This document shows positions 1 to 8,069 of a stretch of 64,000 bases of DNA, in pieces (the stretch's first letter is position 1; every line of letters begins with the position of its first letter). Under the pieces are notes generated by a model. That model did no database searches. It worked only from the letters and a program-made list of their open reading frames with translations, and was not told the DNA's origin. Origin of the DNA: Flavobacteriales bacterium UBA2669 (GTDB lineage: Bacteria; Bacteroidota; Bacteroidia; Flavobacteriales_E; Vicingaceae). Made by a program: the position numbers and the translations under genes. The stretch is taken from assembly GCA_002359215.1 (NCBI GenBank), contig DEMN01000007.1, forward strand, positions 1-64,000. The letters run 5' to 3'.

Positions 1-875
1 GTGATGTTAGCAATAGGATTAACCACAGGTGAGGGGTTCACAGTTATAGTATAAGTTACTGGAGTTGGAGCTCCACTACAACCACTAGCGGGAGAAGACA
101 CAGTCACCGTACTTGTAATAGGAGCAGTGGTAGTATTAGAAGCTGTAAAAGAGGGGGTATTACCAGTCCCCGAAGCAGCTAAACCAATAGCAGTATTAGA
201 GTTGGTCCAAGCAAAAGAAGCCCCGGCAGGCGTAGAAGTAAAAGCAGAAGCAGGCACATTAGCACCATTACAAACGGTGATGTTAGCAGGTTGATTGATG
301 GTAGTACTTCCTCCACCTGTTGCTGGAACAATACAATCCATCAAAGCAATTCTTGAACCCGCTCCACACCCGTTGTGAGTTAAAGTAAAAACTGTTGCTC
401 CTCCTGGAACAGATATTGTAACCATACTTCCTGTAGTAGTAGCATTGTTATACAATAATCCAGTACCGCCATTAATTAATGAATATCCTGATCCGCAATA
501 ATTTGATAATGAAACTGTGCCGCAATTTGATGCAAAATAGAATTCTTCACAACTATTTGTACCATTAAAAATAACAGATATTGATGAAACAGGAGCACTA
601 AAAGTCAAAGTAATAGATTGAGCAGCACTATTTAGCCACCATGCTGGATTTGATGTAGGAAAAGTTTGTCCATTACAAGAATATGAAACGTCACTCAAAG
701 TAGATACTCCTATAGTACTAGCACTTACTGTAATTCCAGAACCAGCACTAAAGTAGGGATAGCTTGTTGCTGGTATTTTAGGTATTGAACCATAGTTAGA
801 TAAATTACAAGGGGATTGAGCTTTAGTTATCAATGGAAATAACATTAATAATATAATTACTTTCAAATACTTCAT
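1..875 (-). CDS. T9SS-secreted adhesin-like protein, paralog of next gene (partial, runs off left edge)
   Basis: The frame is open from an ATG at 873-875 (minus) to the window edge, 291 codons, with the C-terminus outside. It starts with a signal peptide (MKYLKVIILL...ITKAQ). An N-terminal domain of about 165 residues follows, nearly identical in layout to that of the downstream gene at 990-3599, including the NSCEEFYF and MDCIVPATGGGST stretches. Then comes a PKD/Ig-like repeat beginning ITVCNGANVPASAF. By analogy with its paralog it is probably an exported, surface-attached T9SS cargo; its own sorting domain cannot be seen. The first repeat looks chimeric relative to the two repeats of the paralog (see findings). 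Function beyond adhesin-like surface protein is unknown. Confidence 0.85.
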   Translation of the reverse strand, partial: MKYLKVIILLMLFPLITKAQSPCNLSNYGSIPKIPATSYPYFSAGSGITVSASTIGVSTLSDVSYSCNGQTFPTSNPAWWLNSAAQSITLTFSAPVSSISVIFNGTNSCEEFYFASNCGTVSLSNYCGSGYSLINGGTGLLYNNATTTGSMVTISVPGGATVFTLTHNGCGAGSRIALMDCIVPATGGGSTTINQPANITVCNGANVPASAFTSTPAGASFAWTNSNTAIGLAASGTGNTPSFTASNTTTAPITSTVTVSSPASGCSGAPTPVTYTITVNPSPVVNPIANI

Positions 876-935
876 AATCATTTTTTATGTATTGTGATTG
901 TTTTTTGTAATTAATAGGTAAAAACAACACGCATT

Positions 936-952
936 TGACGTAAAAATACTTA
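936..952 (-). promoter_or_regulatory. Upstream element shared by the two adhesin paralogs (copy 1)
   Basis: The plus-strand 17-mer TGACGTAAAAATACTTA matches TGACGCATAAATACTTA at 3627-3643 upstream of the paralog in 15 of 17 bases. On the minus strand it contains TATTTTTA, a weak relative of the TAnnTTTG -7 box. It lies about 60 bases before this gene's ATG. Promoter role is inferred. Confidence 0.35.
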
Positions 953-989
953 TATTGGATGCCTAATAGATTTTTTATAGGTAAAATTA

Positions 990-3599
990 TTATCGAATGA
1001 GAGAAAGAGAGCCTTTTTTATTATAGATTTCGCCATCATTACCCTCAGCATTGATAATATAAAAATAAGTACCATCAGGAGCAAGAGATCCTGAAGAACT
1101 TTTACCATTCCATTGACTATTAAAGTCGTCCCATTCAAACATAGTTTGCCCCCATCTATTTAAGATTTGTCCCTTAATAGATTTTAAATTGATAGATTTT
1201 ACGACAAAAAAGTCATTATTTCCGTCACCATTAGGAGTAAATACGTTAGGGATGAAGATAGAAGAAACAGAAGAAACCTTTATAGTGATGTAAGTAGTAT
1301 CAAAACAAAGACCATTAGTAGTGACTAGTATAGCTTGATAAGAACCTTCATTATAATAGATATGAGTTGGACTAAAAGCGATAGAAGTATCGCCATCACC
1401 AAAGCTCCAGAAGTAATAATTAGCACCCACGCTATTGTTTCCAAAAGTCACCTCAAGAGGATGAATACCAGAAGTAGGTGTAGCATTAATAACAGCATTA
1501 ATGCGATAAACAAAAACAGTGAAAGAACCAAGAATACTTTCGCAATTTCCAGAAGACTCACTAACATAAATGGTTATATAACCAGAAGAGTTAGAAGGAG
1601 AGTAATTTAAAACATTACCAGTATCAATTAAAATAGTTCCATTAGCATCAGCATACCAAGAGATAAGTCCATTACCAGAGCCATTAGCAGTTAGAGTTAA
1701 AACATCATTAGAGCAGATGGTATCAGGACCAACAACAGTAGGGGTTGGAGGTAGAGGGTTAGCACTAATTGTAATGTTAACAGAATCAGAACAGTTGCCA
1801 TCAGTAGAATAAACAGTATAATTGCCAGCACATAAATTATTAAAGGTGTTGTTTGGTGTCCAATTAACACCATCAATACTATAAAGAGTAGCAGAATCTA
1901 CAACATTAATAGTAACAGAGCCATCACAAACAGAAGAACAACTAGCAACCCCGATAGAAGTACTTGCAATAACAGCAGGGCAACAAGAAACAGTTGTTAT
2001 GTTAATAGCTGCAAAACCAGTGGGACAGCCACTACCGTCATCTACTTGTATGGTAAAAGATACAGTTCCTAGTCCAGAAGGAGTATATATAGGATTTGGA
2101 TCGGTTGGATTAGAAAGTCCAGTTGTTGGAGTCCAAGTGTAAGTGTAAGGGCCTCCATTTCCTCCAAAACCAGTAGGGTTACCACCTAAAACCAAAGAAT
2201 CTCCTATACAAACGGTAGTATCAATCCCAGCATTAGCAATTAGTGATTGAAGCACAAAAACAGTCACACTATCTCTAGAACTGTTGCATCCATTTATAGT
2301 AGTTTGAATATAATAAGTAGTAGTAGTAGTTAAAATAGGAGTAGTAAGGTTTGTACCTGTACCAAGTAGGGTACCACCATTAGCAGCATTGTACCACTCA
2401 TAATTACCACCCGGAGCAGTAGCCGTAAGCGTAGCCGTATTGTTAGGACAAATAGTAACATCAGCAGCAGTAGGAGTAGGAGGAGTAGGATTAACAGTGA
2501 TGGTATAAGTTACAGGCGTACCCACACAACCGTTAAGAGTAGGCGTAACAGAAACAGTAGAAGTAACAGCACTACCTGTAGAATTAGAAGCTGTAAAAGC
2601 AGGTGTATTACCAGTTCCCGAAGCAGCTAAGCCAATAGTAGCATTAGAATTAGTCCAAGCAAAAGAAGCCCCGGCAGGAGTAGAAGTAAAAGCAGAAGCA
2701 GGCACATTAGCTCCATTACAAACCGTAATGTTGGTTATTGGATTAATTATAGGTGAGGGATTAACGGTAATAGTGTAAGTTACTGGAGTTGGAGCTCCAC
2801 TACATCCACTTGAAGGGGAAGATACTGTTATAGTGCTAATAATAGGAGCAGTAGTAGTGTTAGTAGCCGTAAAAGCAGGCGTGTTTCCAGTTCCTGAAGC
2901 CGCTAAGCCAATAGCTATATTAGAGTTGGACCATGTAAAAGTAGCTCCTGTAGGTGTGCTAGTATAGTTTGATGCAGGAACAATATCTCCATTACAAACA
3001 GTTATATCAGCAATAGAATCAATTACTGTGCTTCCTCCACCTGTTGCTGGAACAATACAATCCATTAAAGCAATTCTTGAACCTGAACCACAACCATTGT
3101 GAGTTAAAGTGAAAACGGTAGCTCCTCCAGAAACCGAAATAGTTACCATACTTCCAGATGTTGATGCTCCGTTATAAGCAAGTCCTGTCCCTCCATTTAT
3201 TAATGAATAACCTGATGTGCAAAAATTAGACAAGGAAACAGTTCCACAATTAGATCCAAAATAAAATTCTTCGCAACTATTTACCCCATTAAAAATAACC
3301 GATATAGAAGAAACCGCAGTACTAAAAGAGAGTGTAATGGTTTGGGTGGCACTATTTAACCACCATGCTGGGTTTGATGTTGGGTAAGATTGTCCGTTAC
3401 ATGAATAAGAAATATCACTTAATGTCGAAACTCCTGGAGCATTAGCATTTACTGTAACTCCCGATCCGGCACTAAAGTACGGATAACTTGTTGTCGATAT
3501 TTTAGGTATTGAACCATAATTAGATAAATTACAAGGAGTCTGAGCTTTTGTTATTAATGGAAATACCGCTAATAAAATAAGTAAGTTTAAATATTTCAT
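990..3599 (-). CDS. T9SS type B secreted multi-domain adhesin-like protein with CHU_C sorting domain
   Basis: An 869-residue protein. Signal peptide 1-20 (ends TKAQ), then a unique N-terminal domain to about residue 185. Two PKD-like repeats follow (each with an ITVCNG start and an LAASGTGNTPAFTA core), then Ig-like modules, a SprB-type repeat near 590-660 (YSIDGVNW...), and a PKD domain (FWSFGDGDTS). The last 85 residues are a gliding-motility-associated C-terminal domain (IPNVFTPNGDGNNDFF, ILNRWGQTMFEW, GTYFYII). That domain is the known signal for type B T9SS export and attachment. The gene is the tandem copy of the one at 1-875, and no other gene lies between them. Ligand unknown; cell-surface adhesion or matrix binding is inference. 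Confidence 0.9.
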   Translation of the reverse strand: MKYLNLLILLAVFPLITKAQTPCNLSNYGSIPKISTTSYPYFSAGSGVTVNANAPGVSTLSDISYSCNGQSYPTSNPAWWLNSATQTITLSFSTAVSSISVIFNGVNSCEEFYFGSNCGTVSLSNFCTSGYSLINGGTGLAYNGASTSGSMVTISVSGGATVFTLTHNGCGSGSRIALMDCIVPATGGGSTVIDSIADITVCNGDIVPASNYTSTPTGATFTWSNSNIAIGLAASGTGNTPAFTATNTTTAPIISTITVSSPSSGCSGAPTPVTYTITVNPSPIINPITNITVCNGANVPASAFTSTPAGASFAWTNSNATIGLAASGTGNTPAFTASNSTGSAVTSTVSVTPTLNGCVGTPVTYTITVNPTPPTPTAADVTICPNNTATLTATAPGGNYEWYNAANGGTLLGTGTNLTTPILTTTTTYYIQTTINGCNSSRDSVTVFVLQSLIANAGIDTTVCIGDSLVLGGNPTGFGGNGGPYTYTWTPTTGLSNPTDPNPIYTPSGLGTVSFTIQVDDGSGCPTGFAAINITTVSCCPAVIASTSIGVASCSSVCDGSVTINVVDSATLYSIDGVNWTPNNTFNNLCAGNYTVYSTDGNCSDSVNITISANPLPPTPTVVGPDTICSNDVLTLTANGSGNGLISWYADANGTILIDTGNVLNYSPSNSSGYITIYVSESSGNCESILGSFTVFVYRINAVINATPTSGIHPLEVTFGNNSVGANYYFWSFGDGDTSIAFSPTHIYYNEGSYQAILVTTNGLCFDTTYITIKVSSVSSIFIPNVFTPNGDGNNDFFVVKSINLKSIKGQILNRWGQTMFEWDDFNSQWNGKSSSGSLAPDGTYFYIINAEGNDGEIYNKKGSLSLIR

Positions 3600-3609
3600 A
3601 TTTTAGTTT

Positions 3610-3643
3610 TGTGCATGTTATGCACATGACGCATAAATACTTA
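3610..3643 (-). promoter_or_regulatory. Palindrome plus shared paralog element upstream of adhesin gene
   Basis: 3610-3626 is an inverted repeat, TGTGCAT-GTT-ATGCACA (7-bp arms, 3-base spacer), 11 bases before the start codon. Next to it, 3627-3643 is the second copy of the 17-base element found upstream of the paralog. No canonical TAnnTTTG box is present here on the minus strand. A regulator site is inferred from symmetry only. Confidence 0.35.
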
Positions 3644-3661
3644 GTTTGGGTGCATTAGAAA

Positions 3662-4687
3662 TTAAAATAATTTTCCTTGGTCGGTTTTAGAAAATACTTT
3701 TCCTAAATGTTTGAATGCTTTTTCGGTAGCTTCTCTACCTCTGGGAGTTCGCATTAAAAAGCCTTCTTTGATTAAAAAAGGTTCATAAACCTCTTCAATA
3801 GTTCCTGCTTCTTCACTAACAGCTGTAGCTATAGTAGTTAATCCAACGGGACCTCCTTTAAATTTGTCAATTATAGCATTTAAAATACGATTATCCATTT
3901 CATCTAATCCATTTTTGTCAACATTAAGTGCATCTAAGCCCATTAAAGCTATTGCTTTGGTTATTCTACCATCTCCTTTAACTTGAGCAAAATCTCTAAC
4001 CCTTCTTAGTAAAGCATTAGAAATTCTGGGTGTCCCTCTGCTTCTTCTTGAGATTTCTTCTGCAGCTGATTGTTCTATGCCAACATTTATGATGTCTGCT
4101 GAACGATGAATAATTTTAGTTAATAAATCAGTATCGTAATATTCTAATCTAGAAGTTATACCAAATCTAGCTCTAAGTGGAGCTGTTAACAAGCCCGTTC
4201 TGGTAGTTGCTCCAACAAGAGTAAATGGATTTAATTCAATTTGTACACTTCGGGCATTAGGCCCTGTGTCTATCATTATATCTATTTTATAGTCTTCCAT
4301 TGCTGAATATAAATATTCTTCAACAACGGGAGATAAACGATGGATTTCGTCTATAAATAATACATCACCTTCTTCTAAATTTGTTAATAAACCTGCTAAA
4401 TCACCCGGTTTTTCTAATACAGGACCTGAAGTTACTTTAAACCCAACTTGAAGTTCATTAGCAATAATGTTTGCTAATGTTGTTTTTCCTAATCCTGGTG
4501 GACCATGAAGTAAAACGTGATCTAAAGATTCTCCTCTTTGGTTGGCAGCTAAAACAAAAATTTTTAGATTCTCCACTACTTTTTTCTGACCTGTAAAATC
4601 ATCAAAACTTAATGGTCGCAACACTTTTTCTATCTCCTTTTCTGTAGGAGACATGTTAGCTTTATTTGCGTCTAAATTTTCGTTCAT
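3662..4687 (-). CDS. ruvB: Holliday junction branch migration ATPase RuvB
   Basis: AAA+ motor that drives branch migration of Holliday junctions with RuvA. Counting from the upstream TTG reading (344 residues), Walker A is GPPGLGKTT at 65-73, Walker B LFIDEIHR at 113-120 and sensor 1 GATTR at 162-166; a winged-helix C-terminus ends TPRGREATEKAF...LG. I place the start at the ATG at 4685-4687 (341 residues). The upstream in-frame TTG at 4694-4696 is inside a TACCTTTG promoter box, so it is unlikely to be translated. As is common, ruvB is not next to ruvA or ruvC here. It is followed at its 3' side by the adhesin gene and has its own promoter. Confidence 0.96.
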   Translation of the reverse strand: MNENLDANKANMSPTEKEIEKVLRPLSFDDFTGQKKVVENLKIFVLAANQRGESLDHVLLHGPPGLGKTTLANIIANELQVGFKVTSGPVLEKPGDLAGLLTNLEEGDVLFIDEIHRLSPVVEEYLYSAMEDYKIDIMIDTGPNARSVQIELNPFTLVGATTRTGLLTAPLRARFGITSRLEYYDTDLLTKIIHRSADIINVGIEQSAAEEISRRSRGTPRISNALLRRVRDFAQVKGDGRITKAIALMGLDALNVDKNGLDEMDNRILNAIIDKFKGGPVGLTTIATAVSEEAGTIEEVYEPFLIKEGFLMRTPRGREATEKAFKHLGKVFSKTDQGKLF

Positions 4688-4693
4688 AGGTTT

Positions 4694-4718
4694 CAAAGGT
4701 AAGTATATTCCAAAATTA
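4694..4718 (-). promoter_or_regulatory. Two candidate -7 boxes for ruvB
   Basis: On the minus strand TACCTTTG occupies 4694-4701 and TAATTTTG 4711-4718, both matching the Bacteroidota -7 consensus TAnnTTTG. The nearer box ends 6 bases before the ruvB ATG and covers the alternative TTG start. No good -33 TTTG was seen at the usual distance for the nearer box. Confidence 0.5.
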
Positions 4719-4740
4719 GTAGCTAATTTAATTCAAAAAA

Positions 4741-5388
4741 TCATTCGGCAGGAATTTCTTTCCCTGTAATAGATCTTACAATGGCTCCTAAATAAACTTT
4801 TAGTTTTATAACATAAACTGGTGATGAAAAATTTTCTTTTATACCCCCATTTTTAAATAAAATTAATCTGTAACCCACTCCTGTACCTATTCCAACCCAT
4901 TTTATAATTTTATAATCAATTAACATAGCCGGTTCATAAGAAATTAATGTGGTTTTGTCTGTCTTAGATTTTTTTCCTTCAGCATTGGTATATTCAAAAC
5001 TAGCCTCTCCTATTCCTATTTGGGTTGATAGGTTAAATTCCCATTTTTTTGACGAAAAATATACATACTCAAAATAAGGAGAAAAATAACCGTAATTAAG
5101 GTTAACAGGAATGGTATCGTTTTGTTCTATTATTTCAGACTCAGAATGGATTAGCAACTGATTTATTCCTAATCCTACATTGAATTTTCTTTTAAAACTT
5201 AGTCCAATTTTTATACCCGTTGTCTTTACTTCAGTATTTCTTAAAAACGAAAAACGAGAATCAAATTTAAATTCAAATTTTGGTTTGCTAGAAAAACTTT
5301 CTTTAAACTCATTTTCAACCTTTTCGGGTTGGGCAATTAATAAATTTGAAAATAACACACAAATTAATAAACAAACAGCTTGTTTCAT
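4741..5388 (-). CDS. Secreted beta-rich outer-membrane-like protein, family not recognised
   Basis: 215 residues with a clear signal peptide (MKQAVCLLICVLFSNLLIAQ). The rest alternates short hydrophobic and polar strands rich in aromatic residues (FSPYFEYVYF, FNLSTQIGIGEASFEY, GIGTGVGYRLILF), typical of a small outer-membrane beta-barrel. It begins 14 bases after the stop of the small membrane protein at 5403-5645, so the two are probably one transcript. No catalytic motif is visible. Porin-like or membrane-anchored structural role is inference. Confidence 0.75.
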   Translation of the reverse strand: MKQAVCLLICVLFSNLLIAQPEKVENEFKESFSSKPKFEFKFDSRFSFLRNTEVKTTGIKIGLSFKRKFNVGLGINQLLIHSESEIIEQNDTIPVNLNYGYFSPYFEYVYFSSKKWEFNLSTQIGIGEASFEYTNAEGKKSKTDKTTLISYEPAMLIDYKIIKWVGIGTGVGYRLILFKNGGIKENFSSPVYVIKLKVYLGAIVRSITGKEIPAE

Positions 5389-5402
5389 CTTTTAGGTGAG
5401 TG

Positions 5403-5645
5403 TTAATTCGTATTAGTGCTTTTTTTAATGTAGTTTTTGTAGATAAAGTAGCCTACAACTCCAACCAATAAATAAGGGAAAATCATTAAATATAAAATTC
5501 CGTTGTTTACGCTTTTTGCTATAGCTCCTCCACTTTCGGATTCAGACTCAACAACAGCCTTACACATAGCACATTGTGCTTGAATTATTTCTGATGATAG
5601 TAAGAAAAAAAGTAATAACGATATGTTTTTAAGAAGACGTTTCAT
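5403..5645 (-). CDS. Small CxxC membrane protein
   Basis: 80 residues: signal peptide to about residue 23 (SSEIIQA), then QCAMCKAVVESE with a CxxC pair at 25-28, a short linker, one transmembrane helix at about 48-69 (ILYLMIFPYLLVGVVGYFIY) and a basic tail. The CxxC would sit on the periplasmic side. Such mini-proteins are widespread in Bacteroidota with no assigned role; redox activity or metal binding is possible from the CxxC alone. A TAATTTTG box ends 7 bases upstream of the ATG. It heads a likely two-gene unit with 4741-5388. Confidence 0.75.
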   Translation of the reverse strand: MKRLLKNISLLLFFLLSSEIIQAQCAMCKAVVESESESGGAIAKSVNNGILYLMIFPYLLVGVVGYFIYKNYIKKSTNTN

Positions 5646-5652
5646 GACGCTA

Positions 5653-5660
5653 CAAAATTA
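5653..5660 (-). promoter_or_regulatory. -7 box for the CxxC protein unit
   Basis: TAATTTTG on the minus strand, 7 bases before the ATG at 5645. With the usual box-to-start-site distance of about 5 bases, the 5' leader would be only 2-3 bases. No -33 element is clear. Confidence 0.5.
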
Positions 5661-5730
5661 GGGTATAATCTCCAATCTTTTAAGTTATTTTATTTTTTTT
5701 GTATTTCTTTCTTAACGTGAACAATTAGTA

Positions 5731-5738
5731 TAATTTTG
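5731..5738 (+). promoter_or_regulatory. -7 box of glyS, nearly abutting the start codon
   Basis: TAATTTTGCGGC runs straight into the glyS ATG: the box ends at 5738 and ATG starts at 5743. Transcription would be expected to begin at or beside the A of the start codon, giving a leaderless message. Confidence 0.6.
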
Positions 5739-5742
5739 CGGC

Positions 5743-7275
5743 ATGACAACAAATGAAGATAACCTAAAAAAAATTATTTCCCATGCCAAAGAGTATGGTT
5801 TTGTATTTCCATCAAGCGAAATTTATGACGGACTTAGTGCTGTGTACGATTACGGGCAGTTAGGTGCTGAACTAAAAAAGAATATTAAAGATTTTTGGTG
5901 GAAATCTATGGTGCAAATGCACGAAAATATTGTAGGTATTGATGCCGCTATTTTTATGCACCCGGAGACCTGGAAAGCTTCGGGACATGTTGATGCATTT
6001 AATGACCCATTGATTGACAATAAAGATTCTAAAAAAAGATACCGTGCCGATGTGTTAATTGAAGAATACATCGAAAAAATTCGTTTAAAAAACGAAAAAG
6101 AAGTAGAAAAAGGCAAAAAACGTTTTGCAGATAATTTTGATGAAACTCAATTTAGAGCTACTAATCCAAATATTTTAAGAAATCAGGCTAAAATAGATGA
6201 AGTTACAAGTAGGTTTAAAACGGCTATGGAAAATGATAATTTAGCTGACATTAAAACATTAATTGAAGACTTAGAAATAGCTTGTCCTTTAAGTGGTTCT
6301 AAAAATTGGACAGATGTAAAACAGTTTAACCTTATGTTTTCAACGGAAATAGGTTCTGTTGCCGAAGCGGCTAATAAGATCTATTTACGTCCGGAAACGG
6401 CTCAAGGTATTTTTGTAAATTTTTTAAATGTGCAGAAAACGAGTCGTTTAAAAATTCCTTTTGGAATTGCTCAAATTGGTAAAGCTTTTAGAAATGAAAT
6501 AGTGGCTCGTCAGTTTATCTTCCGTATGCGTGAGTTCGAACAAATGGAAATGCAATTTTTTGTTCGTCCTGGTGAAGAAATGAAGTGGTACGAATACTGG
6601 AAAAGCGAGCGTATTAATTGGCATCTTTCGTTGGGAATTGATGAAAAAAATTATCGTTTTCACGATCATGTTAAATTAGCTCATTACGCTAATGCTGCTT
6701 GCGATATTGAATTTAATTTCCCGATGGGGTTTAAAGAATTAGAAGGAATTCATTCTCGTACAGATTTCGATTTGAAGCAACACGAAAAACACTCAGGTAA
6801 AAAATTGCAATATTTTGATCCGGAAATTAATCAAAACTATGTGCCTTATGTGGTAGAAACCTCTATTGGTTTAGATAGAACTTTTTTAGCAATATTTTCT
6901 TCTTCTTATAAAGAAGAACAATTAGAAGATGGTTCGGAAAGAACGGTATTAAAACTTCCTGCATTTTTGGCTCCTTATAAAGCAGCTGTTTTGCCCTTGG
7001 TAAAGAAAGATGGGCTACCGGAAAAAGCGCGTGAAATAATGGATTTATTAAAGTACGATTATAATTGTCAGTACGATGAGAAAGATTCTGTTGGAAAACG
7101 TTATAGAAGACAAGATGCTATTGGAACACCATTTTGTATTACCGTTGATCATGAATCTCTTGAAGATGACAAAGTAACCATTAGAGATAGAGACACCATG
7201 CAGCAAGAACGTGTAGCTATTTCAGAAGTGGAAAATATTATCAGAAAAAAGCTGACTAGAGAAAATAGTCGTTAA
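5743..7275 (+). CDS. glyS: Glycine--tRNA ligase (class II, homodimeric type)
   Basis: Charges tRNA-Gly with glycine in the cytoplasm. The 510-residue single-chain form resembles the archaeal/eukaryotic-type enzyme common in Bacteroidota, not the alpha2beta2 GlyQ/GlyS pair. Seen: LRPETAQGIF at 215-224, class II motif 2 FRNEIVARQFIFRMREFEQMEMQ at about 249-271, motif 3 ETSIGLDRTFLAIF at about 372-385, and a C-terminal anticodon-binding domain (APYKAAVLPLVKKDG). The start is fixed by the ATG immediately after the -7 box. It is transcribed divergently from the CxxC protein unit. Confidence 0.96.
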   Translation: MTTNEDNLKKIISHAKEYGFVFPSSEIYDGLSAVYDYGQLGAELKKNIKDFWWKSMVQMHENIVGIDAAIFMHPETWKASGHVDAFNDPLIDNKDSKKRYRADVLIEEYIEKIRLKNEKEVEKGKKRFADNFDETQFRATNPNILRNQAKIDEVTSRFKTAMENDNLADIKTLIEDLEIACPLSGSKNWTDVKQFNLMFSTEIGSVAEAANKIYLRPETAQGIFVNFLNVQKTSRLKIPFGIAQIGKAFRNEIVARQFIFRMREFEQMEMQFFVRPGEEMKWYEYWKSERINWHLSLGIDEKNYRFHDHVKLAHYANAACDIEFNFPMGFKELEGIHSRTDFDLKQHEKHSGKKLQYFDPEINQNYVPYVVETSIGLDRTFLAIFSSSYKEEQLEDGSERTVLKLPAFLAPYKAAVLPLVKKDGLPEKAREIMDLLKYDYNCQYDEKDSVGKRYRRQDAIGTPFCITVDHESLEDDKVTIRDRDTMQQERVAISEVENIIRKKLTRENSR

Positions 7276-7330
7276 AGGTTAATAATTGTTAATCTTAGGT
7301 GGCAGGCTAGGGCAAAACATTTCATTTTAA

Positions 7331-7338
7331 TAATTTTG
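7331..7338 (+). promoter_or_regulatory. -7 box of the DUF2490 gene
   Basis: TAATTTTG, 24 bases before the ATG at 7363. The TTG inside this box starts the longest reading of the frame but is better explained as promoter. Confidence 0.55.
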
Positions 7339-7362
7339 AAAACAGACCAAAACACTATTAAA

Positions 7363-8058
7363 ATGAACCGGTTTTCGTTATTGTTTTTAATCCTATTTTT
7401 TTCATTTTCTGTTAAAGCTCAAACAGATAAAAACCAGTTGGGTGCTTGGTACATGCTGTTTTTAGATGGTAAATTCTCCGAAACAAGTAACTTTGGTTTT
7501 GAAAGTGATATTCAGCACAGAAATTTTGATGCAGGTAGAGATTTAGAGCAATTAATGTTGCGGGGAGGATTGTCTTATAAATTTTCGGAAACTAAGACCA
7601 AATTGACCTTAGGATATGCCCACATTACTTCCGGTGCTTTTGGTGTGGGTGATAATTCCAAATCTTATGAAAGTAGAGTTTATCAGCAACTCGTATTTTC
7701 CAACAAATTGTTTTCAAGAGTTTATGTAACGCAACGTTTTCGTTATGAGCAGCGTTTTGTACAAAATCAGGATTTTAGAACACGTTGGAGGCATTTTTTT
7801 GCTGTAAATATTCCTTTGAATCAAGAAAAGTTGATACCAACTACTTTTTATTTTTCTATGTACAACGAATTGTTTATCAATGGAGAACGTTCTATAGGGA
7901 ATGATAGAAAGGTTGAATTATTTGATAGAAATCGATTTTATATGGCACTAGGCTATCAATTAACCGAAAATTTAAAATTTCAAGCAGGAATGATGAGGCA
8001 ACTTACCAATGTTGTTGGTAAAAATCAACTTCAAATTGGGATACATACTACGTTGTGA
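7363..8058 (+). CDS. DUF2490 family outer-membrane-like protein
   Basis: 231 residues from the ATG at 7363, chosen because it begins directly at the signal peptide (MNRFSLLFLILFF...VKAQ) and because the upstream in-frame TTG at 7336 lies in a promoter box. The mature part has the DUF2490 pattern: LGAWYMLF at the front, alternating beta strands with LEQLMLRGGLSYKF, RVYVTQRFRYEQRF and NRFYMALGYQL, and a C-terminal strand ending in aromatic/hydrophobic residues. Predicted outer-membrane beta-barrel; substrate and function are unknown for the family. It ends 11 bases before the stop of der, which is convergent. Confidence 0.85.
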   Translation: MNRFSLLFLILFFSFSVKAQTDKNQLGAWYMLFLDGKFSETSNFGFESDIQHRNFDAGRDLEQLMLRGGLSYKFSETKTKLTLGYAHITSGAFGVGDNSKSYESRVYQQLVFSNKLFSRVYVTQRFRYEQRFVQNQDFRTRWRHFFAVNIPLNQEKLIPTTFYFSMYNELFINGERSIGNDRKVELFDRNRFYMALGYQLTENLKFQAGMMRQLTNVVGKNQLQIGIHTTL

Positions 8059-8069
8059 GAATAGCGTTA

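Noticed and set aside
1335..1610. 91-codon plus-strand frame inside the adhesin gene
   Set aside because: Antisense shadow of the real 869-residue gene; basic low-complexity translation with no start signal.
7276..7362. TTG at 7336 as start of the DUF2490 gene
   Set aside because: It lies within a TAATTTTG promoter box and adds nine residues before the signal peptide.
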